In this document: in pieces, positions 26,884-35,832 of the stretch | How positions within the stretch are numbered: position 1 is the first letter of the stretch | Layout of the letters: every line of letters begins with the position of its first letter | Source of the DNA: Clostridiales bacterium S5-A14a | GTDB lineage: Bacteria > Bacillota > Clostridia > Peptostreptococcales > Anaerovoracaceae | Length of the DNA stretch: 64,000 nt | Direction: 5' to 3' | Assembly (NCBI GenBank): GCA_000758905.1 | Contig: JRNA01000010.1 | Coordinates: forward strand, 52,326-116,325 | The notes under the pieces: model-generated | What the model was told of the DNA's origin: nothing | Database searches by the model: none | What the model saw: the letters and a program-made list of their open reading frames with translations, nothing else | Program-made: the position numbers and the translations under genes

Positions 26884-27700
26884 GTGATTTGCTCCTTTCC
26901 TCGTTGTTAATTAGATTATCAATCAAAAATTCAAGATCATTATTAAACTGTACAGTATATTTGAAATCTCCATCACTTACACAGGAAACCTTATCTATGT
27001 CACTGGCATAAAATGCGAGCTCGCTTTCCGTATTGGCATCAAATATTAAGTCTATTATCTTATCCTCGTTGAAATTCAAGGAATCGATATTGCCAGGAAA
27101 CTTTCTGTTTCCTCTTATGATTACATCACATGTTTTCAATGTTTCTATGTTCTCAAGATCAAGATTGTCGCCTATGTCATAAAAAATATAGTCATACATT
27201 TCTGATGATTCTATCCAATCCAACAGTCTTAGAATTCCATTTTGATTTGGGTTACCAAGTAACTTATCGGTACCATATGCAAAAACATATTCCATATTAT
27301 TTATTCTATCTATCAGGTGTGATCTTTCCCTAAATTCGCAATCGTCCATATAAAAAAGGAGTTTTGCCAGTTTCTTCATATCATCCTTATCTACATAGGC
27401 TGAGATGTGCCCAAAATATGTTTTTTTCAAAAGTGAAAAGGGCTTATTACATATATACAAACACTTATTCTTATACTTGTTGTATAGCTTATCCAACATA
27501 AGAATTGAAAGAAGAGAAATCTCATATGAGCTATCTACTGAATATAAGCCAATTTTCACGGTTTTCTTGCTCCGGTTAACGCTGCTCTCAACTACTTGCT
27601 TGCTATTATCTTCTGTGTTTTTAATATCCTTAAGTTTATATTTGTCTTTATCCCTATCTTTACTATTCAACTGATTTTCTATAATGCGGTCGAAAAACAT
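26873..27700 (-). CDS. TadZ/CpaE-like protein lacking a recognisable P-loop
   Basis: 275 residues, first gene of the Tad operon. The N-terminus is a charged linker (about 1-45). The rest looks like a ParA/MinD-type fold of TadZ: KTVKIGLYSVDSSYEISLLS (about 47-66), the internal strand YDYIFYDIGDNLDLENIETL (about 168-187) and TCDVIIRGNR. A GKGGxGKT deviant Walker A is absent, as in degenerate TadZ proteins that localise the pilus machinery rather than hydrolyse ATP. The assignment rests on position and fold-like pattern, not on strong motifs. The start ATG has AAAGG about 11 bases upstream, and a good promoter lies about 90 bases further upstream. Confidence 0.6.
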   Translation of the reverse strand: MFFDRIIENQLNSKDRDKDKYKLKDIKNTEDNSKQVVESSVNRSKKTVKIGLYSVDSSYEISLLSILMLDKLYNKYKNKCLYICNKPFSLLKKTYFGHISAYVDKDDMKKLAKLLFYMDDCEFRERSHLIDRINNMEYVFAYGTDKLLGNPNQNGILRLLDWIESSEMYDYIFYDIGDNLDLENIETLKTCDVIIRGNRKFPGNIDSLNFNEDKIIDLIFDANTESELAFYASDIDKVSCVSDGDFKYTVQFNNDLEFLIDNLINNEERSKSLVN

Positions 27701-27790
27701 ACATACACCAACCTTTCATTTAAATTATTTCAGATGCTCCTGCCATTCTGCACATTCAGCATATTCCATATTTTCCCATCTGTTTTTTAA

Positions 27791-27819
27791 AGTATAGCTT
27801 CTTCCCCATATCTCGTCAA
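27791..27819 (-). promoter_or_regulatory. Predicted sigma-A promoter of the Tad operon
   Basis: On the minus strand TTGACG (27814-27819), 17 bases, TATACT (27791-27796). Transcription would start about 85 bases before the tadZ-like gene. The leader contains a 14-codon frame (MEYAECAEWQEHLK) that could be a leader peptide or chance. Confidence 0.75.
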
Positions 27820-27925
27820 CTAAATTCTGTAAATATTTGTAAGTTTTTTCTATCTCCGAATTTTAATAATTTGACTGCTCTATAGAAACCCTAATGAAGG
27901 AATATAATAAAAATTCTTCATATAC

Positions 27926-27953
27926 TTGAATATAGTTTTTCTTGTGATATAAT
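27926..27953 (+). promoter_or_regulatory. Predicted sigma-A promoter of the riboflavin operon
   Basis: TTGAAT (27926-27931), 16 bases, then TATAAT (27948-27953) with an extended TG one base before the -10. It ends about 20 bases before the FMN riboswitch. Confidence 0.8.
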
Positions 27954-27972
27954 TGATTCATAAATTAAATAA

Positions 27973-28135
27973 AGTCTTCAGGGCAGGGTTAAATTCCCGA
28001 CCGGCGGTAAAGTCCGCGAGCATAGAACTTTATCTTGAAACTCTTACGCTTTCACATATGAGAATTCTAAAATAAAGTTTGCATGATTCGGTGAAATTCC
28101 GAAACCGACAGTAAAGTCTGGATGGAAGAAGATAG
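27973..28135 (+). ncRNA. FMN riboswitch (RFN element)
   Basis: The conserved RFN core is clear: TCTTCAGGGCAGGGT, then CCCGACCGGCGGTAAAGTCC near 28000, a variable arm, then TTCGGTGAAATTCCG, ACCGACAGTAAAGTCTGGAT and the closing GAAGAAGATA. This aptamer binds flavin mononucleotide and represses riboflavin genes. A terminator follows directly, so control is probably by premature transcription termination. It precedes ribD-ribE-ribBA-ribH. Confidence 0.97.
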
Positions 28136-28162
28136 TTGAAATCACAACTGTTTTGTTGCATT

Positions 28163-28187
28163 GCCCGAGATATTGTCTCGGTTTTTT
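28163..28187 (+). terminator. Riboswitch-controlled intrinsic terminator
   Basis: CCGAGA (28165-28170), a 5-base loop, TCTCGG (28176-28181), then six T residues (28182-28187). It lies 28 bases after the FMN aptamer and about 100 bases before ribD, the expected position of the expression platform. Confidence 0.9.
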
Positions 28188-28287
28188 ATTTGCGGCAAAT
28201 ATATCCAAGCCAACGATTGCGCCCTGTTCTAATGGGTGCTTTTTTAATTTTAAGGAGCACAAATCAAAATCTCAACGGAGAAAGTTC

Positions 28288-29529
28288 ATGTTTACTGACG
28301 CTGATAAAAATTTTATGAAAATGGCTTTAGATGAGGCCGCAAAGGGTTTGGGATATACGAATCCGAATCCTATGGTGGGTGCAGTTCTTGTAAAAAATGG
28401 GGAAATTATTGCTAAGGGTTATCATCATGCATGCGGTATGCCACACGCCGAACGGGATGCTCTCGCCAATCTAAGGCCTTCTGATAGTGCTGAAAATTCA
28501 ACGCTTTATGTCACGCTCGAGCCATGCTGCCACTACGGCAAAACTCCACCTTGTACGGAGGCAATCATCGATGCGAAAATCTCAAGGGTTGTTTGTGCCA
28601 TGAAGGACCCAAATCCAAAGGTTGCAGGCAAAGGCATTGAAATTCTAAGGGATAATGGCATAAAAGTTGAGGTCGGTCTTCTTGAGGAAGATGCGAAGGC
28701 TCTTAATGTATGCTTTATAACAAAACAGTTGTGCAAAAGGCCTTTTGTAGCTTTAAAAATGGCTCAGACGCTGGATGGAAAAACGGCTTCGTTCAGCAAA
28801 AAATCCAAATGGATTACAGGAGAAGAGTCAAGAAACCACGGTCATTTTTTGAGGCATAAATATATGGGAATTCTCACTGGGATAAATACAGTAATATCCG
28901 ATGATCCCATGCTAAATTGCAGGTTTAATGAAGAATTGTGCGACGAAAAGTCAGAGATACGCGATAAAAAATCAGAAATGTGCGATGAAAAGTCAGAATT
29001 TCTAAATATAAGAAAAGAAAAGAACAAGACATACCTTTCAAATCCTATAAGAATTATTCTGGATTCTAAGCTTTCGATTCCGCTCGATTCTAAGGTCGCT
29101 AAGACAGCATGTGATATTAAAACAATTGTTGTTACAAGTGAAAAAGCACTGGATACCAAGAACAATCAAGATAAGATAAAGAATCTTAAAGAGCTTAACG
29201 TTATAGTAATGTCAGCGCCATTAAATAAGGATAATCGGCTGTATCTTCCAAAGGTGCTTGAAATACTAGCTCAACCACCTTATGAAATTGACAGCATTCT
29301 AGTTGAGGGCGGTGCTAGCGTACACGATTCATTTCTTCGAGAACAACTTGCAGACTGCGTTCATATCTATATAGCGCCAAAACTGCTTGGTGGAAAAGAT
29401 GCGCTTACATCTGTTTCTGGAATAGGATTTGATGATCCGAATACCTGTCCACAAATCAAAATTTTGAAGACAGATAACTTTGACAAAGATATTTATATTG
29501 AAGGTAAGATTGAATATCTTGAACCATGA
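28288..29529 (+). CDS. ribD: Bifunctional riboflavin deaminase-reductase RibD
   Basis: 413 residues. The N-terminal deaminase domain has the zinc site HAERDAL and TLEPCCHYGKTPPCTEAI (about residues 50-90). The C-terminal reductase domain includes RPFVALKMAQTLDGKTA, GILTGINTVISDDPML and the end ILVEGGASVHDSFL. It catalyses the second and third steps of riboflavin synthesis from GTP. A longer open frame begins inside the riboswitch terminator; the ATG at 28288 with GGAG seven bases upstream is the real start. An insertion of about 25 residues in the reductase domain is made of heptad repeats (CDEKSEI, RDKKSEM, CDEKSEF; 28941-29003), which lengthens the protein beyond the usual 360-370. Confidence 0.96.
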   Translation: MFTDADKNFMKMALDEAAKGLGYTNPNPMVGAVLVKNGEIIAKGYHHACGMPHAERDALANLRPSDSAENSTLYVTLEPCCHYGKTPPCTEAIIDAKISRVVCAMKDPNPKVAGKGIEILRDNGIKVEVGLLEEDAKALNVCFITKQLCKRPFVALKMAQTLDGKTASFSKKSKWITGEESRNHGHFLRHKYMGILTGINTVISDDPMLNCRFNEELCDEKSEIRDKKSEMCDEKSEFLNIRKEKNKTYLSNPIRIILDSKLSIPLDSKVAKTACDIKTIVVTSEKALDTKNNQDKIKNLKELNVIVMSAPLNKDNRLYLPKVLEILAQPPYEIDSILVEGGASVHDSFLREQLADCVHIYIAPKLLGGKDALTSVSGIGFDDPNTCPQIKILKTDNFDKDIYIEGKIEYLEP

Positions 29530-29554
29530 AATCAACCTTAAGGAGACATCTCAA

Positions 29555-30148
29555 ATGTTTACAGGAATAATAGAAGAAATCGGAAAAATTAAAAAGATTG
29601 AAACTAGAGGGCCATCCGCACGCATAACTGTGTCTGCAAAAAACGTCCTAAGCGATGTCCATCTCGGCGATAGCATAGCTGTTAACGGTATATGCCTTAC
29701 GGTCACGTCTTTTGGGAATGACTATTTCACGGCTGATATAATGAACGAAACTATAAAGAGGACATCTTTCCACAATATGAGGATTGGAACCAATGTCAAT
29801 CTCGAGCGTGCAATGCAGGTTGACAGTAGATTCGGTGGACACATAGTTTCAGGACATATAGACGGTACAGGCCTTATTAAATCAATCGAAAAGCAGGGCA
29901 ATGCCACATGGTACAAAATCAACCCACCCGCCCAGCTTTTGAGCTACATAGTTGAAAAAGGCTCAATCGCGATTGATGGCACAAGCCTTACTGTCGCGTA
30001 CGTTGATCGGGAGTCATTCAAAGTGAGCATAATTCCCCATACATCGGAGGTTACTATTTTGTCGAGTAAACGCCCCGGGGATAAGGTAAATTTAGAAGTT
30101 GATATTATTGGGAAATACGTAGAAAAATTATTAGGAGGTAGAATTTAA
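29555..30148 (+). CDS. ribE: Riboflavin synthase alpha chain
   Basis: 197 residues. It begins [10 protein letters not shown], the invariant riboflavin synthase start. Two lumazine-binding repeats follow, the first with [10 protein letters not shown] and NETIKRTSF and the second with [10 protein letters not shown] and IIPHT. It dismutates two 6,7-dimethyl-8-ribityllumazine molecules to riboflavin. The frame is open further upstream, but the ATG at 29555 has AAGGAG nine bases upstream. The stop TAA shares its last base with the ATG of ribBA. It sits 25 bases after ribD. Confidence 0.97.
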   Translation: MFTGIIEEIGKIKKIETRGPSARITVSAKNVLSDVHLGDSIAVNGICLTVTSFGNDYFTADIMNETIKRTSFHNMRIGTNVNLERAMQVDSRFGGHIVSGHIDGTGLIKSIEKQGNATWYKINPPAQLLSYIVEKGSIAIDGTSLTVAYVDRESFKVSIIPHTSEVTILSSKRPGDKVNLEVDIIGKYVEKLLGGRI

Positions 30149-31359
30149 TGGAGAATGGTTCAAATGGATTTTCAACGCTGAATCAGGCAATTGAGGATTT
30201 AAAAGCAGGCAAGATGATAATCGTGACGGACGATCCAAATCGTGAGAACGAGGGTGACCTAATCTGCGCGGCCGAATTTGCAACAACGGGAAATGTTAAT
30301 TTTATGGCTACTTATGGGAAGGGGCTCATCTGTATGCCAATGAGCAAGGAAATAGCAAATAAACTCGCGCTTCCGCAGATGGTTTCTGAGAATACCGACA
30401 ATCATTGCACTGCTTTCACTGTTTCTATTGACCACGTTGAAACAACAACAGGCATTTCAGCTGTAGAGCGAGGAATCACAGCTCGGAAGGTTGTTGACGA
30501 TAACTCTAAGCCAGAGGATTTTCGCAGACCTGGACATATGTTCCCCCTAGTTGCAAAAGATTTTGGCGTTCTTGAGCGTTCTGGGCACACAGAAGCCACA
30601 GTTGATTTGATGAAGCTTGCGGGTCTCAAGGAATGTGGGCTCTGCTGCGAAATGATGAAGGATGACGGCACGATGATGCGTAAGACTGAGCTTCTAGAGT
30701 TTGCTAAGAAGCATGAAATTTCATTCATCACAATCAAGGACATCGCTGACTACAGAAAGAGACACGAAATTGTCGTTGAGCAGGTTGTGGATACCTACCT
30801 TCCAACAAAATACGGGGATTTCCGAGCATACGGATATATCAATAAAATAAATGGCGAGCATCACATTGCACTCGTTAAGGGTGATGTCGGAGATGGAAAT
30901 GATATTCTCGTTAGGGTTCACTCTGAGTGTCTCACTGGGGATGCCTTCGGTTCAATCAAGTGCGACTGCGGTCAGCAATTTGCGCGTGCGATGACTCAGA
31001 TTGAAGAAGAAGGAAGAGGTATTTTGCTCTATATGAGGCAGGAAGGCCGTGGCATTGGCCTTATAAACAAACTCAAAGCATATAATCTTCAAGATCAAGG
31101 TATGGATACACTTCAGGCAAATATTGCTCTTGGCTTCCCAGGTGATTTGAGGGAATACTATATTGGTGCTCAGATTTTGAGAGATTTGGGCGTTAAAAAT
31201 ATGAGATTGTTAACCAATAATCCGCATAAGGTTTACGAACTTTCTGATTTTGGTCTCAATATCATCGAACGTGTTCCAATACAGATGCCTGCTTCGGCAC
31301 ACGACCTTTTTTACCTTAAGACCAAGAAAGAAAAGATGGGTCATATATTAGAATTTTAA
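30148..31359 (+). CDS. ribBA: Bifunctional DHBP synthase / GTP cyclohydrolase II RibBA
   Basis: 403 residues. The N-terminal half (about 1-203) is 3,4-dihydroxy-2-butanone-4-phosphate synthase with [18 protein letters not shown] and [11 protein letters not shown]. The C-terminal half is GTP cyclohydrolase II with the zinc-site segment [18 protein letters not shown] and [13 protein letters not shown]. It supplies both precursors of riboflavin. The start shares one base with the ribE stop, and AGGAGG lies upstream within ribE, so translation is coupled. Confidence 0.97.
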   Translation: MENGSNGFSTLNQAIEDLKAGKMIIVTDDPNRENEGDLICAAEFATTGNVNFMATYGKGLICMPMSKEIANKLALPQMVSENTDNHCTAFTVSIDHVETTTGISAVERGITARKVVDDNSKPEDFRRPGHMFPLVAKDFGVLERSGHTEATVDLMKLAGLKECGLCCEMMKDDGTMMRKTELLEFAKKHEISFITIKDIADYRKRHEIVVEQVVDTYLPTKYGDFRAYGYINKINGEHHIALVKGDVGDGNDILVRVHSECLTGDAFGSIKCDCGQQFARAMTQIEEEGRGILLYMRQEGRGIGLINKLKAYNLQDQGMDTLQANIALGFPGDLREYYIGAQILRDLGVKNMRLLTNNPHKVYELSDFGLNIIERVPIQMPASAHDLFYLKTKKEKMGHILEF

Positions 31360-31468
31360 CATTTAGAATAAGGCCACTTTTCTAATATTTAAATTTAAAC
31401 TTATGCTTAAGTCATATATCTCAATTATTGCTTGATTTATTATTATATTTTTATAAGGAGAATTTACA

Positions 31469-31936
31469 ATGAGAACATTGCAAGGTAATCTTTCAAATGA
31501 AGGAAACAAAAAAATTAAAGTCGCAATAGTAGCAGGAAGATTCAATGAATTTATAACTTCAAAACTGATTGACGGTGCTATGGACAGCCTCCTCAGGCAT
31601 GGCGTGCTAGAAGAAAACGTGGATATTGCTTGGGTTCCAGGTGCTTTTGAGATTCCGCTTATCGCTTCAAAACTCGCTGCAAAAGACTATGATGGCGTTA
31701 TTTGTCTTGGTGCTGTAATCAGAGGTTCCACTTCACATTACGATTATGTTTGTGCTGAGGTATCTAAGGGAATTGCGCAGGTTGGTCTAAAGTCCGGAAA
31801 GCCTGTAATGTTTGGCGTTCTTACAACAGACACTATAGAGCAGGCTATAGAAAGAGCCGGAACAAAGGCTGGCAACAAAGGATTTGATTGCGCTTCTGGT
31901 CTGATTGAAATGGTAGATCTTATCAAGAATATCTAA
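31469..31936 (+). CDS. ribH: 6,7-dimethyl-8-ribityllumazine synthase
   Basis: 155 residues, full length for the family. Motifs include [42 protein letters not shown] and [17 protein letters not shown]. It condenses the RibD-pathway pyrimidine with the RibBA four-carbon product, giving the substrate of RibE. It usually assembles into icosahedral capsids. The ATG has AAGGAGAATTTACA upstream. A 109-base spacer with no clear terminator separates it from ribBA, so it should remain under the same FMN riboswitch. Confidence 0.97.
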   Translation: MRTLQGNLSNEGNKKIKVAIVAGRFNEFITSKLIDGAMDSLLRHGVLEENVDIAWVPGAFEIPLIASKLAAKDYDGVICLGAVIRGSTSHYDYVCAEVSKGIAQVGLKSGKPVMFGVLTTDTIEQAIERAGTKAGNKGFDCASGLIEMVDLIKNI

Positions 31937-31981
31937 GCAATAATCATCTAAAGTTCAACAATTAAAGCTAAACATTAGAAA

Positions 31982-32037
31982 AGGCTATGCCCGTAACTCT
32001 CTATGTAGGGTTCCCAAGCATAGCCTCTTTATTTTGT
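31982..32037 (+). terminator. Terminator after ribH, possibly bidirectional
   Basis: AGGCTATGC (31982-31990) and GCATAGCCT (32018-32026) form a perfect 9-bp stem with a 27-base loop, followed by CTTTATTTTG on the plus strand. On the minus strand a short T run (CCTTTTC) follows, so it may also end the alcohol dehydrogenase transcript. Confidence 0.8.
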
Positions 32038-32109
32038 TCTAATTACGCACTACTCAATATTTTTACAATCTTGATCAAGTTTCATCAAGTAATTCTGATT
32101 TTTTCTTAA

Positions 32110-33267
32110 TTATAGAGCTGCCTCGTAAATTTTGAGTACGTCCTCTGGCTTGAGTACGACAAAGCTCTCATCAAATTTGCCGTCAAGTTTGTCAGCCATT
32201 TCCTTAAGCTTTTCTCTACCAATTCCCACCTCGGATAATGTCATTGGGAGTCCTAGATTCCTAAAGAATTCACGCGTCTTTTCAATGGCAAGCTTAGCAA
32301 TCTCCATGTCGCCTAATGATGAATCGATTCCCCAAACGTTTACGCCATAATCTTTGAATTTCCAAAGGGTATCATCAGAAAGTACATATTCCATCCAGTG
32401 AGGTGTAAGGAGTGCTAGCCCCTCTCCATGTGTAATATCATAATATGCGGAAAGTTCATGTTCCATACCGTGAACAGTCCAAGCTACATCTGCACCCTCG
32501 CTCAAAAGTCCATTGATTGCAAGGCTTGATGCCCACATTATATTTGCTCTAGCTTCATAATCATCTGGGTTATCCGCTGCAATCGGTCCGTATTTTATGC
32601 ACGTTTTAAGAACAGCTTCCGCAAGTCTTGACTGCAGGTAGGCTGCTTTGTTAGGTGCAAAATAATTTTCGAATGTATGACTCATAATATCAGCAACTCC
32701 GGCAATCGTATGCTTTCTTGGTACGCTAAATGTAAACGTAGGATCAAGAATTGAAAAAACAGGTTTCAGACAATCTGCACCAGTGCCGAGTTTATCATTG
32801 CTCTTCATATCAGAAATTACGGCAAAGGCATCCATTTCTGATCCAGTAGCTGCCATCGTCAGAACAGCGACAACTGGAAGTGCCTTCTCAATTTTGCTCC
32901 CATCAAGCACTAGGTCCCATGGATCGCCATCATACAACGTACCTGCAGCTATAACTTTTGCACAGTCGATACTTGAACCACCACCAACCGCTAGGACCAC
33001 GTCGATATTATTTTCTCGGCAAAGTCTTACACCCTCTCTAACGGAATCTATCCTAGGATTTGGATCAACACCTGAAAGTTCAGTGATGTTCATGCCAGCT
33101 GAATTTAATTCGTTGATTACCTTATCATATATGCCAGTTCGCTTGATACTCGACTTGCCATATACCATGAGCACATTCTTGCCTAAGTCAGCTATTTTGT
33201 TGAGATTTGATATCATCCCATCGCCAAAATATATTTTTGTTGGTGTGTAAAATGCAAAATTATCCAT
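32110..33267 (-). CDS. Iron-containing alcohol dehydrogenase (butanol dehydrogenase-like)
   Basis: 385 residues of the group III Fe-dependent ADH family. The NAD(P) region has VLAVGGGSSIDCAKVIAAG (about residues 90-108). The metal-ligand region includes ADIMSHTFENYF, and the histidine-rich AWTVHGMEHELSAYYDITHGEGLA matches the family iron site. It most resembles BdhA/YugJ-type NADPH butanol or aldehyde reductases; the physiological substrate is unknown. The start at 33267 has GAGGAGG six bases upstream; an ATG at 33282 lies inside that site and is rejected. It lies downstream of the acyl-CoA ligase, with its own likely promoter overlapping the ligase stop. Confidence 0.92.
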   Translation of the reverse strand: MDNFAFYTPTKIYFGDGMISNLNKIADLGKNVLMVYGKSSIKRTGIYDKVINELNSAGMNITELSGVDPNPRIDSVREGVRLCRENNIDVVLAVGGGSSIDCAKVIAAGTLYDGDPWDLVLDGSKIEKALPVVAVLTMAATGSEMDAFAVISDMKSNDKLGTGADCLKPVFSILDPTFTFSVPRKHTIAGVADIMSHTFENYFAPNKAAYLQSRLAEAVLKTCIKYGPIAADNPDDYEARANIMWASSLAINGLLSEGADVAWTVHGMEHELSAYYDITHGEGLALLTPHWMEYVLSDDTLWKFKDYGVNVWGIDSSLGDMEIAKLAIEKTREFFRNLGLPMTLSEVGIGREKLKEMADKLDGKFDESFVVLKPEDVLKIYEAAL

Positions 33268-33323
33268 GTGAAACCTCCTCATATTCTAGGATTTTACTAA
33301 TTTGAGCAAAAATTTAATTCATC

Positions 33324-33353
33324 ATTATATTCAAACGTGTCGAGATTATTCAA
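33324..33353 (-). promoter_or_regulatory. Predicted promoter of the Fe-ADH gene
   Basis: On the minus strand TTGAAT (33348-33353), 18 bases, TATAAT (33324-33329), 57 bases upstream of the ADH start. The -35 overlaps the stop codon of the upstream ligase gene. Confidence 0.6.
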
Positions 33354-35097
33354 GGCCCCTCTCTTTAAGTTCTTTGTTAATTTCTTCAATCTCCACATTT
33401 CTCTTAGTCTTCTGAGTCGTTGTCTTAATTGTTGGTCTGTCGCTTAGAAAATATCTATGCACTCTCTTAACAGCAGGCATCGTGTCGTTAATCCCGTCAA
33501 GATCCTTCTGAAATTTTTGTTCAAGTTCTTCGAGTGTGATGCTATGCTCCTTGAAATATGCGCTATCATAAACCACCTTCAGCCATAGCACTATGTCATT
33601 ATGTTTATGCCTTGTGAAGAGCATGCTTTCTGATACATATGGCAAAATATTTACAAGATTCTCAATCTCTTCTGGGAAAACATTCTTCCCGTTTTTCATA
33701 ACGATTACATTTTTCTTTCTGCCTGTTATGAATAGATAGCCTTCCTCATCGAAGTATGCTAGATCGCCTGTGTGAAACCAGCCATCAATCAGAACTTCAT
33801 TTGTAGCTGCATCGTCGTCGTAATAACCTATCATAACGTTGTCGCCGCGAACTACAAGTTCCCCGATGCCTTCGTCATTTGGGTTCATAATTTTCGCCTC
33901 AACGTTTGGCATCAGTTTGCCTACAGAGCCTGCTTTCAGATGTCTATAACTTTCACTAGCAATTGTAGGTGCGGTTTCAGTCAGACCATATCCGTTAACA
34001 GTAAGAATTCCAAAATCATTCAGCCCCTGAGCGACCACGGGATCGATTGGAGCTGCGCCATTAATAAAAAATCTGAGGTGTCCACCGAGCTGATCAATAA
34101 TTGGTTTAAACATTTTTCTTCTAATATCCACGCCGACCTTATCAGACATTTTGCAGAGTTTGAGTGCAAATGCAATCTTTTTCTCCTGTCCCTGAGATGC
34201 GATTGCTTTGTTGATTTTCTTATATATGTTTTCGAGAAGAAGAGGCACACTCATCATTACCGTAACTTTGTACTCCTTCAAATTTTTGTTAATGTACTTG
34301 AGCCCATCACAGAAGGTGTTCTTCATACCCTGTACGAGGAAGGTCAACAATCCCAGCATACCATAACAATGATGAAGCGGAAGAAGCTGAAGATTCACAT
34401 CGTCAACATAGAAAAACTCCTCGCAGCACATCCCGTAAATACAGCTCATGAAATTTTTATGACTCAGCATAACGGCCTTTGACTGCTGTGTCGTGCCTGA
34501 TGTGAACAGCAAAAATGACATTGCCTCCCTATCTATTTTGCAGTTTTCGAATTCTTTATTCCCACTGGCGATAAGCTGCTTCCCATCTGCAATCATCTCA
34601 TCAATTGAAGGTCGATCGAGATTTTCCGATTTAAAATCAAGTGTCACTGCAAATTCAAGGTTTGTCTCTCCCGACTCGATTATATCCTCTATGAGTTTCG
34701 CCATTTTTTTGTCGTAAAATATAATGGTTGAATTGCTCCTATTAAGGCAGCTCACTATCTCTTCGCGCTCAAGTGCCTTGTCAAGAGGCACAGTAACACC
34801 GACCCCATTTGCGGCAGTAAAATAAGCTAGACACCATTTATAGCTGTTCTCGCCTATAATTGCAACCCTTCGATCCTTATAACCTCTATCGTAAAGAGCA
34901 GTTCCGAGTGCAATCATTTCATCGTAAAGTTCCTCATAGCTTGTGTTATGATAGCTGACAGCCTTGGTGCCTTTTTCCTTAATTTTAGTAACAAAAGCCG
35001 TCTTTTCCCCATATTTCTTAGCTGAATATCTGAGCATCTCCCTCAGGTCGCTAAACTCAAAAAACCTAGCAGCTAAATCAATATCCTTAACCTTCAT
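33346..35097 (-). CDS. AMP-forming long-chain acyl-CoA ligase family protein
   Basis: 583 residues of the ANL adenylate-forming superfamily. The phosphate loop is LLFTSGTTQQSKAVMLSH (about residues 205-222), a variant of TSGTTGxPKGV. The core has NGYGLTETAPTIA and the hinge GWFHTGDLAYFDEEGYLFIT followed by GRKKNVIVMKNGKNVFPEEI. It is cytosolic or peripheral, with no membrane helix. It probably activates a carboxylic acid as acyl-AMP and then acyl-CoA; chain length cannot be judged. The ATG has GAAGGAG upstream. It lies directly before the Fe-ADH gene, which may be coincidental or may point to an acid-to-alcohol route. Confidence 0.9.
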   Translation of the reverse strand: MKVKDIDLAARFFEFSDLREMLRYSAKKYGEKTAFVTKIKEKGTKAVSYHNTSYEELYDEMIALGTALYDRGYKDRRVAIIGENSYKWCLAYFTAANGVGVTVPLDKALEREEIVSCLNRSNSTIIFYDKKMAKLIEDIIESGETNLEFAVTLDFKSENLDRPSIDEMIADGKQLIASGNKEFENCKIDREAMSFLLFTSGTTQQSKAVMLSHKNFMSCIYGMCCEEFFYVDDVNLQLLPLHHCYGMLGLLTFLVQGMKNTFCDGLKYINKNLKEYKVTVMMSVPLLLENIYKKINKAIASQGQEKKIAFALKLCKMSDKVGVDIRRKMFKPIIDQLGGHLRFFINGAAPIDPVVAQGLNDFGILTVNGYGLTETAPTIASESYRHLKAGSVGKLMPNVEAKIMNPNDEGIGELVVRGDNVMIGYYDDDAATNEVLIDGWFHTGDLAYFDEEGYLFITGRKKNVIVMKNGKNVFPEEIENLVNILPYVSESMLFTRHKHNDIVLWLKVVYDSAYFKEHSITLEELEQKFQKDLDGINDTMPAVKRVHRYFLSDRPTIKTTTQKTKRNVEIEEINKELKERGLE

Positions 35098-35168
35098 TTA
35101 TCGCACTCCTTCACAGTTATTGTTTAATGATTATATGCAACAAAATAGTATTGTCGCATACAATAATA

Positions 35169-35192
35169 GCCTCCCAATGGACAGCAGGAGGC
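35169..35192 (-). terminator. Possible terminator after the 102-residue gene
   Basis: GCCTCC (35169-35174) pairs with GGAGGC (35187-35192). On the minus strand the following tract TATTATTG is only weakly T-rich. Confidence 0.45.
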
Positions 35193-35261
35193 CAAATATT
35201 TCTTATCAAAATGATCGGCTGATCCTAAGCCAAAAATAGTCTTTGCTATCAGTACAGATCA

Positions 35262-35570
35262 TTATTTCTTGTCATTATCTTCAGGCCAGTACAGGCAGTA
35301 AATTTCGTATAACTCACCGAGGTATACCCATACGGTATCGCCCATCTCAATTTTTTCTTCACCTTCAAAGTATAGGTCAGGAATCAAAAGTCTGATTGCT
35401 GTTCTCTTAGTCCCCTTTAGGACTTCCCCTTCTTTTATTGGATTAGCCTTAAAAACTTCAATCTTCTCACGAAGGTCAGTGATTCCTGTTTCCTTGCCAA
35501 AGTTTCCAGCAAATTCGTTGATATCCGCATATACGATTTTGTCCGGATTTTTAAATTCAATTAATTTCAT
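35262..35570 (-). CDS. Hypothetical protein, 102 residues
   Basis: I do not recognise this protein. It is a small soluble acidic protein with no signal peptide or membrane helix. It begins MKLIEFKNPDKIVYADINEF, includes KRTAIRLLIPDLYFEGEEKIEMGDTV in its middle and ends YWPEDNDKK. The pattern suggests a compact mixed alpha/beta or OB-like domain, but no family is claimed. The ATG is preceded by GGAGGAGTT, a good ribosome site. It sits between a PspC-like gene and the acyl-CoA ligase, all on the minus strand. Confidence 0.7.
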   Translation of the reverse strand: MKLIEFKNPDKIVYADINEFAGNFGKETGITDLREKIEVFKANPIKEGEVLKGTKRTAIRLLIPDLYFEGEEKIEMGDTVWVYLGELYEIYCLYWPEDNDKK

Positions 35571-35652
35571 AACTCCTCCAATGTAATATAATGACTTTTT
35601 AATATAATTTATAATAGTATTAAAAATATTGAAAATTTTTTATTTGATTTAA

Positions 35653-35832
35653 CTAATCTTCTGAACAACTCATTAAAAGAGCTAATATGAGATAAGGTAC
35701 AATTTGAACACCTGCAAACACAAACAGAGCCCTTAGAATATTAGCATTAACGCCAAAGTACTCTCCAAGTCCTCCACAAACGCCCAAGAACCATTTATTA
35801 TCTTCACTCAATCTCGGTAAACCTTTTAACAT
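35653..35832 (-). CDS. PspC domain protein
   Basis: 59 residues. It contains the PspC signature: LPRLSEDNKWFLGVCGGLGE followed by YFGVNANILRALFVF and a single C-terminal membrane helix. PspC-type proteins act in envelope-stress responses, but many short Firmicutes members are uncharacterised. The frame opens eight codons earlier, yet AAAGGAGG lies directly before the ATG at 35832, so that start is chosen. It is divergent from the MATE exporter. Confidence 0.88.
   Translation of the reverse strand: MLKGLPRLSEDNKWFLGVCGGLGEYFGVNANILRALFVFAGVQIVPYLILALLMSCSED

Noticed and set aside
21287..27700. Tad locus as a mobile island
   Set aside because: No integrase, attachment repeats or tRNA boundary is visible; only the lack of ACAAAATA hints at a different history.
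27833..27961. 32-codon minus-strand frame beginning MNQLYHKK
   Set aside because: It lies over the ribD promoter, has no ribosome site and ends at an in-frame stop; coincidental unless conserved.
28153..28287. N-terminal extension of RibD
   Set aside because: It starts inside the riboswitch expression platform and has no ribosome site; the ATG at 28288 has one.
29480..29554. N-terminal extension of riboflavin synthase
   Set aside because: It overlaps ribD; the invariant MFTGIIE start at 29555 has a good ribosome site.
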